From: JACPLA01 sp035291905
GTDB lineage: Bacteria > Bacteroidota > Ignavibacteria > UBA10030
DNA length: 12,808 bases
NCBI GenBank assembly: GCA_035291905.1
Contig: DATDRF010000064.1
Location: forward strand, 1 to 12,808
Direction of reading: 5' to 3'
The translations under genes and the position numbers were made by a program. How positions within the stretch are numbered: the first letter of the stretch is position 1; each line of letters begins with the position of its first letter. The notes below the pieces were generated by a model. It saw only the letters and a program-made list of their open reading frames with translations. It was not told the origin of the DNA and did no database searches. Positions 7,901 to 12,808 of this stretch are shown here, in pieces.

Positions 7901-8227
7901 AATATTGTACGGATTCGATTCCAAACCGAGCTCAACGACGTATTGAGACGCAAGCAGGGAGAGGAACAGGGAGCCGCCGCTGCGCACGAAATCACGTATT
8001 GCTCGCTTCGCTTTCTCCTCCCGGGCGTCAGACGGAAGTTCAACAGCATCATCGTAGTGCCACCAGAGGAGATCAAAGCGATCAAGAACCCGCGGCGCGG
8101 CAACGATCTCCGAAAACAAGACGCGTGTGCAACGAATCTCCTTCTCTTTGGAGATCCACATCCATGCAGAACGGTCTTCGCCGTCGCGCGGTTTCTTCGA
8201 GAGCGCAAGATATCCGATTCTGATCAC
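4913..8227 (-). CDS. ThuA/amidotransferase-like domain fused to an (alpha/alpha)6 glycosidase
   Basis: The product has 1104 residues and starts at GTG 8227 (GGAA about 6 bases upstream); no other in-frame start fits. Residues 1-235 look like a ThuA or class I amidotransferase-like fold (FDLLWWHYDD 51-60, IRDFVRSGGSLFLSLLASQY 77-96). Residues 270-500 are probably beta-sandwich. Residues 505-905 are an (alpha/alpha)6 barrel like amylo-alpha-1,6-glucosidase, GH63 and related families. Its motifs are PGYAWYFGRDACWTAL (576-591), GKILHEM (617-623), YDAADSTPLY (631-640), GHGWVEGG (688-695), YHYGSVWP (821-828) and CSHQAWSESM (881-890). A beta domain (905-1010) and a short extra C-terminal domain (1030-1104) follow. 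Glu693 stands where relatives often have a catalytic Asp (GWKDS-type), so it is a candidate acid; this is inferred. There is no signal peptide, so it seems cytoplasmic, unlike its upstream neighbour. The substrate is probably an alpha-linked glucan or oligosaccharide but is unproven. It overlaps both neighbours by 4 bases. Confidence 0.82.
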   Translation of the reverse strand: MIRIGYLALSKKPRDGEDRSAWMWISKEKEIRCTRVLFSEIVAAPRVLDRFDLLWWHYDDAVELPSDAREEKAKRAIRDFVRSGGSLFLSLLASQYVVELGLESNPYNIIRKGVWDQESWVKDYPDIRGFGSNQGHPIFADLAGAVFSWNPKKGVPYSAAFYSAPMVPKEGKVVAVERQYIRLNEDWRMITEYDAGKGKVLAAGSYFFFVDQRDRFRLHLEKLARNCFAYLAGKSRGPKTYWQFGDRAVTPQSFSSKPVRTTSQTLSPENSGLSITREPEQLQNGFFDAGGRRILIMGKEESGIQEVWSHPFRMMRNVRTGFRIASNDIHWFDQLKPRVTIRPESVTRVYSVGELRIEETIAGERSGPGGIVHYHADSNHPLELFFSAVIDQRIMWPHSDQATGSLNFGWDDGLNAFVVSNISETLTSVVGASRVPEERIAGQFSVVEWTPAGMKGISTVTAQVALGMRFAISGKSADFSVVFAGSGKKEALDAYSRIIRSPGGILSQQAKYYKNLLESSTAIESEDGAFNDGYRWALVGTDRFLVDTPGLGTSLMAGFGTTERGWDGGQKISGRPGYAWYFGRDACWTALAMLAYGADHGVREALNFLGTHQDLNGKILHEMTTSGHVHYDAADSTPLYIILMGRYVRTTNDTKYAEHEFRRMQRAVEFCFSTDTDHDHLIENTNVGHGWVEGGKLFPVHTEFYLAACWAAALEEASFVAGSVKKHTLAKKWAAEANLVRRKIKKEFWNEESQFYNFGKYADGTFNTEKTMLPSVPIYFGCTDPVHASSCLDAYASSAFTADWGVRIVGSDNPMFNPTGYHYGSVWPLFTGWTALAEFTSGRPLQGFLHCVSTMMVYQHWAAGYVEEVLNGETFQPAGVCSHQAWSESMVLQPLLEGMLGLRVDAKTNRITLRPWFPPHWQNVRVRSMRIGTTRIDCSMQRQKNKTLFTFRTGASGVTINFQPIMPLGTTVEEIRVGRRSTKVRKLITSYGESPSVAVKVEKKTVVEVIHRGGVGIVPQLPDLKPGQTSEGMRIISEKYAKGIYELTCEGLPGKTYDLKIVDTDSTILSVDNAILDGKGSIRIPFEGEKSPVRKTISVRLRPA

Positions 8228-11130
8228 TGCAGTTCCACTTCCATCATATAATTCCGCTCAAACAACTCATGCCAAACCCAGAGATCGAGCGTGGTCTGCA
8301 GGCCTATGCGGAGCCCGATCTTTTTTCCGGCTTGAAGGTCAAATCCATAAGCGGGCAAGCGCGGGATCTTGGCCGTGAGAACGTAAGTGTCCACTCGTGT
8401 GCGCGATTGGGAAAGGATGCCGCGGCCCCTGACCCGCACCGGCCTTCCGGTCACTTCGATTCTTTGTTTTTGCACATCCACGACAAGATCTGTGGTCTTG
8501 AGGATATCCCGCCGGTCCATGGGGGATTGGACCCAATTTGAGCAGTCTCTCAAATAGAAGTTCGCCACACTGAGAGAATCCTCAAAAGCGAGAATGCGTG
8601 ATTGGATGTTATCGAACCCATGAAACCAGCCGTCAGCGTTTCCGTCGACCTGCACGAGGATGTGAGCGGGCCGATCGGCTTCATAGCGCACGTAGAAATA
8701 CCTGTCATCCCACCCCGCATAGATGTCGGCGACGAGATCCTTTTGCTGAATGGAACCGATATAGGTTGAAGCGGTTCCGCGTTTGACAGCTCCGTTAAAC
8801 TCATAGAGCGGCTTCGGATCCGATCCATCGGGGAGATCGTCGTCGTCGGTATCGCGATTGCCAAGGTTGGCTCCGAGTGAAGTACCCGCCATGACTTCAT
8901 CAAGATCGGCAAGTCCGTCACCGTCCGTGTCTTTCTTCCCGGGATTTCCGCCAAGCTTGCGCTCGTCAAAAGGGAGCGACGGGTCATCGTCGGGAACTCC
9001 ATCGTGGTCGGCATCTTTGGTTTGCCCAAGGGAGCCGAATGCAAGCCCAACCCAAGCGTCCCTGGGAGCGAGCCTTATGATCTGAGCGTTAAAATCGAAA
9101 TCTTCGCCAAACCTCCCGGGCATCTTCCACGGCAGATCGCTGTGATAGTATTCCGTGAATCCGCTTGCCTCCATGAGGGCATCGAGCTGATGGTGGAATT
9201 CGTGGGTGATGAGCCAATCCTGACGGCTGAATATGTCCTGAAAAGGATTCCCTGTGTATCCGGCTGTTTTGCCGTAGCGCCATGGCGCCGGAACGCCGTA
9301 TGTGCCTCCCCCGTATGCCTGCCGGATCTTGATGGAATCAGTTGAGGGCGGATTACGCTGTGTTCCCCCGCGCCGCGGAGGGTAATTGACCCAGGCATAA
9401 GGACACAACAGCCCCGCATATTCTTCAGGCTTCTTTCCCAGTCTGGCCGCCTGGCGTTCAAAGTCTTTTGCCACCCTTTCGTTGGGAGAGAGCCAGTACG
9501 GATCCTGATCGCCGACGTCGTGAAGCCAGAGAGTATCCTCTACCACTGCAAAATCAAAGTCCAGCATGATTCGGCAGCCGGAATTACGAAAGAAGAACTC
9601 GCTGTTGAAATCGGTCGCCTGCTTCAGGTACAAAACCTCATCGTCGGTAAGAGTCCGCCCGTCGGGAATGTTCGGGAAACGGTCTTTCGGGTACTTATCA
9701 CGATAGCTGATAGTCCGGTAGACCATGTACATGAGCGGAAGTCTCGCGTACGCAGTCATCGTCGGATCGGCCGGAGGCGTCGCCATTCGGTACAATCGTG
9801 AATACGAGGCTGAGAACGGGGTCGTCCTCAGGGTTGGGGAGAGATAATATGAGTACCGGGTGAGCGGTTGAAGTCCTGCGAGACGGGCAATGTTGGACTT
9901 TCCCTCTGCAGAAGCGGAAACAGTAACATCGACCTTCTGGAAGAAATCCACCCTCGGAGCAGCATTGGACGTTCGTTTCCAAGTGACCTCTGCCTCCGTC
10001 GGGGAAACAAAACGGACGTTCGGTTCGATCTCTTCAAGGTCGATACCGACAAACACAAGCCGGTCGAAGTCGGCAATTACCAGCTCATCACGGCCGTATC
10101 GGTCCACACTCAGAGGTCCCCGGAATCCGCCGATCGAGGAGGCATGAAAGGACTTCATGAGATGAAGCTTTTCGTCGAACATCAGCACGGCATTGATGCC
10201 GGGATCGGCAACATAGAGTACCGGCTTGTTGTCGAGCTGACCTGCGATAAGCGAGCTGGGAGCGGAGAGCCTGTCAAACAATGAGTCAACAATCGCACCC
10301 TGTGAATCCCGCACGAGAATTCTCGTCCCTTCAATCTCAAACAGGTAATTTCCCATCATTGCCCGCCGGCTGAGTGCCGGGACACGGGTGATCGGATTTT
10401 CTTCCTTCAGTTTACCGACTCTGTCCAGCGTTTGAAGGAGACCTGCCTCAGGATTGTAGATAACCACATCGCTGCCGTCGGACTTGACGTACTGAACATG
10501 CTGAAAATTGACCTCTTGGCCGATCTTCGCCGCCGGGAGCGGCTTTTGATCCGAAGAGCCGAAGACTTTCACCGATTTGAACTCAGAGATTCCGTCCGAT
10601 GCCTGGAGTCCGAGATACCCCGACCGGAACATCATCATGGAGTCGATACCGAGCAACCTCCCGTTGACGAGCACCTCGTATCGTCCGCGCAAAGGATCAA
10701 CATTCACTCTGAGCGTGAGCCACTCCGTTGGGGCGAAAGGAGATTCAAACGTGTTCGTTGCATGGAATTCCCCTGCTCCGTTGAAATATCCGGTGAGAAT
10801 GCTCTGGTCATCGAACCGAACCATGTGCGAGAAGGGCTTCGCGGCGGTGTTATCGAGGTGGAAATAGATTCCCGCGCGTGCGCCGCGCATCGACACCTCG
10901 AACGAGTACGGGGTGGTCCCCAAAGCATAGAGCTTCGATGACAGCAGCTGATCGTACCCTTTCGTCACACAACGCAGGTCCGAGCCCGCAAGGCTCCATT
11001 CCGTTGAACCGGAGAGCGGGAACCAGCGGGTCTCCGGCTTGTCGAATGCTTCTTCAAGCCAGATGGACTGCGCGAAGTTCAGAGTAACAGAAAGTAGGAG
11101 GGTAAGAAGAGTAAGGAAAATTCGGTTCAT
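8224..11130 (-). CDS. Secreted multidomain protein: LamG-like, HEFHH zincin motif, TSP3 repeats, CBM9-like
   Basis: The product has 968 residues. A Sec signal peptide (1-20, ending LNFA before QS, no lipobox Cys) shows export. Residues 22-190 resemble a concanavalin/DUF1080-type jelly roll (FEVSMRGARAGIYFHLDN). Residues 200-370 look like NHL-type propeller strands (VLYVADPGINAVLMFD, 304-319). Residues 370-450 look fibronectin III-like (LQPLTRYSYYL). Residues 455-700 hold a possible metallopeptidase domain with HEFHHQLDALMEASG (643-657): His643 and His647 would bind zinc, and Glu644 would be the general base. Residues 706-773 are three calcium-binding TSP3-type units (DADHDGVPDDD, DTDGDGLADLD, DTDDDDLPDGSD). 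Residues 780-968 look CBM9-like (GWDDRYFYVRYEADRP). The start at 11130 is set by the signal peptide and the ATGA overlap with the permease stop. A longer reading back to 11367 has no signal peptide and lies inside the permease. Peptidase activity is inferred from the motif only. Confidence 0.85.
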   Translation of the reverse strand: MNRIFLTLLTLLLSVTLNFAQSIWLEEAFDKPETRWFPLSGSTEWSLAGSDLRCVTKGYDQLLSSKLYALGTTPYSFEVSMRGARAGIYFHLDNTAAKPFSHMVRFDDQSILTGYFNGAGEFHATNTFESPFAPTEWLTLRVNVDPLRGRYEVLVNGRLLGIDSMMMFRSGYLGLQASDGISEFKSVKVFGSSDQKPLPAAKIGQEVNFQHVQYVKSDGSDVVIYNPEAGLLQTLDRVGKLKEENPITRVPALSRRAMMGNYLFEIEGTRILVRDSQGAIVDSLFDRLSAPSSLIAGQLDNKPVLYVADPGINAVLMFDEKLHLMKSFHASSIGGFRGPLSVDRYGRDELVIADFDRLVFVGIDLEEIEPNVRFVSPTEAEVTWKRTSNAAPRVDFFQKVDVTVSASAEGKSNIARLAGLQPLTRYSYYLSPTLRTTPFSASYSRLYRMATPPADPTMTAYARLPLMYMVYRTISYRDKYPKDRFPNIPDGRTLTDDEVLYLKQATDFNSEFFFRNSGCRIMLDFDFAVVEDTLWLHDVGDQDPYWLSPNERVAKDFERQAARLGKKPEEYAGLLCPYAWVNYPPRRGGTQRNPPSTDSIKIRQAYGGGTYGVPAPWRYGKTAGYTGNPFQDIFSRQDWLITHEFHHQLDALMEASGFTEYYHSDLPWKMPGRFGEDFDFNAQIIRLAPRDAWVGLAFGSLGQTKDADHDGVPDDDPSLPFDERKLGGNPGKKDTDGDGLADLDEVMAGTSLGANLGNRDTDDDDLPDGSDPKPLYEFNGAVKRGTASTYIGSIQQKDLVADIYAGWDDRYFYVRYEADRPAHILVQVDGNADGWFHGFDNIQSRILAFEDSLSVANFYLRDCSNWVQSPMDRRDILKTTDLVVDVQKQRIEVTGRPVRVRGRGILSQSRTRVDTYVLTAKIPRLPAYGFDLQAGKKIGLRIGLQTTLDLWVWHELFERNYMMEVELQ
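8812..9015 (-). repeat. Coding repeat: three TSP3-type calcium-binding units
   Basis: Three imperfect units with the D-x-D-x-D-G-x-x-D pattern (residues 706-773) sit between the putative peptidase part and the CBM9-like domain. Such repeats bind calcium and serve as rigid linkers in secreted proteins of the Bacteroidota and relatives. Confidence 0.75.
9190..9204 (-). other. HEFHH zinc-site codons
   Basis: These codons encode HEFHH (residues 643-647) of the secreted protein. The HExxH pattern is the zinc signature of many metallopeptidases. A third ligand is not obvious: Glu654, Glu660 or His663 are possible. The region does not match the HExxHxxGxxH metzincin pattern. Confidence 0.6.
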
Positions 11131-12446
11131 CGGGATGAGCGCTTTTTCCAAAAGTAATACACGGGGATCCCGAGTGCAAGGAAACCGAGGCCAATCCATG
11201 ATTCCAGCGGCTTTCCGATGAGCGTATTTATAACAAACCAGAGCGCAACCGCGATGAACAGCAGCGGCGTGACAGGGTACCAGAGAGTCCTGTAGGGCCG
11301 TTCTGCATCGGGCATCCGCTTTCTGAACACAAAGACCGTTGCGGCAGCGAGGCCAAAGAATATCCAATCGGTAAAGACAACGTACGAAATGAGGCTCTCG
11401 TAGGTCCCCCAGAAAAGTATCAGGACGATTGTCCAGACAGATTGAAAGATGATGGAGTAGGCAGGTGTTCGATAGCGAGGATGGACCTCGGCAACGCGTT
11501 TGAAGAAGACGCCGTCGTTTGCCATTGCATAGTAGATTCTGGGTGCAGTGAGGGTGTAGATGCCGGTTGTCCCGAAGGTCGAAACGAAAATCGTGAGGGC
11601 AATGAACGATCCGCCTGCGCCACCGAGGACGACGTTCATCGCATCGGCCGCAACCCGCTCAGAGGAGGCGATGGCCGAAACGGGGAGCAGAAACATGTAG
11701 GCCACATTGGTCAGAAGATAGACGGCGACAATGACCACGGATCCCACAATAAGGGCCCGCGGGACTGTTCGATGAGGATTGATTGCCTCTGATGCTGTAA
11801 AGGTGGCATGCTGCCAGCCGCCATAGGACCACATGACGCTTACCATTGCCAGGGCAAGCGCGCTTCCGATCTGATCCGAAGGAAGAGAGAGAGGCTGGGC
11901 AAAATCGGTTGTGTCCGGAGAACCAAGCGTGAACCCCGCTCCAATGAGCACCAGAATCCCGAGCAACTTGAGGACGGTAAAGACATCGGAGAAGATTCCT
12001 CCCGCTTTCACACCCCGGACATTGAGGATTGTCACCAGAATGATCCCGGTGATTGCGACTGCCGTCGTACCAAACGGGCTAAGGGGAATGAAGTAACCCA
12101 GGTATGTGGAAAAAGCCACAGCCAGGGCTCCCAAACCGCCGGTATTCACCACGAGGAAATAGGCCCAACCATACATGAATCCGAACAGTCCGCCGTATGC
12201 TTCCGAAAGATACACGTAGAGTCCCCCCGCGCGCGGCATCATGCCACCCAGCTCAGCGTATGTCAGGGCACCGCACAACGCCATGATTCCTCCGGCAACC
12301 CAGACTCCGAGTATCCACATTGGAGACGGCAGAGCATTCGCAATCAAAGCGGGAGTCAAAAAAATGCCCGACCCGATCGCTCCACCGATGGCTATCATGG
12401 TCATGTCGAACAGCGTCAGCGCGCGTTTGAGCTCGGGTTTCTCCAA
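11127..12446 (-). CDS. APC-superfamily amino acid permease
   Basis: The product has 439 residues with 12 predicted membrane helices. The N-terminal signature LKRALTLFDMTMIAIGGAIG continues into SGIFLTP, giving the unwound helix 1 motif GGAIGSGIF (21-29) of APC transporters. GALTYAELGGMMPRAGGLYV follows, and the end is WKKRSSR. The layout is like the SteT/LAT type of amino acid exchangers or permeases. It would import or exchange amino acids across the inner membrane; the specific substrate cannot be read. The start is TTG at 12446: an in-frame TAG (12458-12456) lies just upstream and no ATG lies between, and only a weak AGAG precedes it. The next start, Met15, would delete residues conserved in the family. 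It is first in the five-gene operon, and its stop overlaps the secreted protein's ATG (11127-11130). Confidence 0.9.
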   Translation of the reverse strand: MEKPELKRALTLFDMTMIAIGGAIGSGIFLTPALIANALPSPMWILGVWVAGGIMALCGALTYAELGGMMPRAGGLYVYLSEAYGGLFGFMYGWAYFLVVNTGGLGALAVAFSTYLGYFIPLSPFGTTAVAITGIILVTILNVRGVKAGGIFSDVFTVLKLLGILVLIGAGFTLGSPDTTDFAQPLSLPSDQIGSALALAMVSVMWSYGGWQHATFTASEAINPHRTVPRALIVGSVVIVAVYLLTNVAYMFLLPVSAIASSERVAADAMNVVLGGAGGSFIALTIFVSTFGTTGIYTLTAPRIYYAMANDGVFFKRVAEVHPRYRTPAYSIIFQSVWTIVLILFWGTYESLISYVVFTDWIFFGLAAATVFVFRKRMPDAERPYRTLWYPVTPLLFIAVALWFVINTLIGKPLESWIGLGFLALGIPVYYFWKKRSSR

Positions 12447-12460
12447 GGATGATCTCTATT

Positions 12461-12490
12461 GTGATTTATTGATTTAATGATTGTTGATTT
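12461..12490. repeat. Two imperfect 15-base tandem units
   Basis: The units gtgatttattgattt (12461-12475) and aatgattgttgattt (12476-12490) are adjacent and similar. They are AT-rich and resemble intergenic filler repeats. They lie directly upstream of the permease start. Confidence 0.4.
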
Positions 12491-12525
12491 GGCGATATAG
12501 CGTCCGGCTGTCAGCGGTCAGTAGC

Positions 12526-12556
12526 TATTTTTCACTTTTAACTTTTCATTTTTAAT
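12526..12556. repeat. T-rich degenerate repeat (ttttcacttttaacttttcattttt type)
   Basis: Short units of the form (c/a)acttttaacttttcattttt are repeated imperfectly. On the minus strand this reads as AAAAATGAAAAGTTAAAAGTG. Together with the preceding TCAGCGGTCAG stretch (12511-12521) it looks like a dispersed intergenic repeat of the sort seen in many environmental genomes. Copy number elsewhere cannot be judged here. Confidence 0.4.
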
Positions 12557-12558
12557 TG

Positions 12559-12808
12559 TCATATCTGTATCATCACCGGCTTCCCCAACACACTTTCCAC
12601 ATGTTGTTCCCCGTCCAGCCAGACCGTGAACCTCTTGCCTCGAATCTCGACTTTCAGTTGCCGGCCTCGGATCACCACGTTGTCGATGTTTATCTCTTTC
12701 AGTCCGAACGGAAAGGGGTCGACGGTAACGGAGTGCGAATCGGGCCTGATTCCGCAGATGTATTTGATGATCAGGTCGTTCACCCACGAATGTTGATAAT
12801 CATCGATC
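12559..12808 (-). CDS. C-terminal end of an (alpha/alpha)6-type glycoside hydrolase
   Basis: Eighty-two residues and a TGA stop (12561-12559) are visible; the frame is open to the right edge, so the gene enters from outside. The fragment begins IDDYQHSWVNDLIIKYICGI, with the His-Ser-Trp pattern and final helix typical of MGH1-like, GH63-like and related glycosidases. A beta-rich tail follows (DPFPFGLKEINIDNVVIRG, then a Val/Ile-rich end), typical of the C-terminal sandwich. The internal GTG at 12783 is not a real start, because coding similarity continues upstream of it. The catalytic residues are outside the window, so activity is unknown. It is co-directional with the operon 112 bases downstream and may belong to the same gene set. 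Confidence 0.7.
   Translation of the reverse strand, partial: IDDYQHSWVNDLIIKYICGIRPDSHSVTVDPFPFGLKEINIDNVVIRGRQLKVEIRGKRFTVWLDGEQHVESVLGKPVMIQI

Larger units (their letters stand above)
12447..12558 (-). promoter_or_regulatory. AT-rich leader between the partial glycosidase and the permease operon
   Basis: This 112-base spacer is the only place upstream where an operon-specific promoter could lie. I found no TAnnTTTG element on the minus strand and no convincing sigma70 pair, so transcription may come from here by an unrecognised promoter or read through from the glycosidase gene. The spacer consists largely of short degenerate repeats, listed separately. Confidence 0.35.

Noticed and set aside
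10432..10941. Long plus-strand open frame of 169 codons inside the secreted protein gene
   Set aside because: It is fully antisense to a well-supported gene, lacks recognisable domains or a ribosome site, and has Arg/Glu-rich composition typical of antisense frames.
11131..11367. N-terminal extension of the secreted protein back to 11367
   Set aside because: The extra 79 residues lie within the permease coding region, look non-natural (Cys/Arg/His-rich) and would bury a clear signal peptide that begins at 11130.
12518..12787. 89-codon minus-strand frame at the right edge
   Set aside because: It overlaps the glycosidase tail in another frame, is Arg-rich, and ends in residues encoded by the intergenic repeat.
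1..12808. Mobile element, CRISPR array, tRNA or rRNA
   Set aside because: No transposase or integrase, no regularly spaced repeats and no recognisable tRNA or rRNA segments were seen on either strand.

Overview
The window shows about 12.8 kb of a bacterial chromosome of moderate GC content. Two things suggest the Bacteroidota/Ignavibacteriota (FCB) group. The divergent promoter region at 705-822 carries elements matching the Bacteroidota pattern (TTG, about 19-20 bases, TAnnTTTG). The gene content also fits: a secreted multidomain protein with thrombospondin type 3 repeats, a DPP-IV-type S9 peptidase, a DPP-less GT-C glycosyltransferase and large (alpha/alpha)6 glycosidases. This placement is an inference and no ribosomal marker is present.

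Left part (1-3477). A secreted S9B (DPP-IV-like) peptidase reads leftwards off the window edge (1-704, minus). Across a 118-base divergent control region lie two plus-strand genes. The first is a small conserved membrane protein of unknown function (823-1380). The second is a large GT-C (GT39-like) membrane glycosyltransferase (1462-3477).

Main block (12446 down to 3436, minus). Five genes form a single tightly packed operon in which every junction is a 4-base stop/start overlap. In order they are: an APC-family amino acid permease (TTG start); a 968-residue secreted protein with a concanavalin-like domain, propeller-like region, HEFHH zincin motif, three TSP3-type calcium repeats and a CBM9-like C-terminus; a 1104-residue protein fusing a ThuA/amidotransferase-like domain to an (alpha/alpha)6 glycosidase (GTG start); a SAM-dependent methyltransferase; and a DPM1-like family 2 glycosyltransferase. 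The last gene ends inside the 3' end of the convergent GT39 gene with a 42-base antisense overlap.

Right edge. The C-terminal 82 residues of another (alpha/alpha)6-type glycoside hydrolase (12559-12808, minus) lie upstream of the operon. They are separated from it by a 112-base AT-rich spacer made of degenerate short repeats.

Working together (inference): the two glycosidases, the CBM-bearing secreted HExxH protein, the peptidases and the amino acid permease look like parts for breaking down glycosylated protein or sugar conjugates and taking up the products. The GT2 and GT39 enzymes make a plausible pair in which one builds a polyprenyl-phosphate sugar and the other uses it. No tRNA, rRNA, CRISPR array, transposase or phage gene was seen, and no gene-free stretch exceeds about 120 bases.
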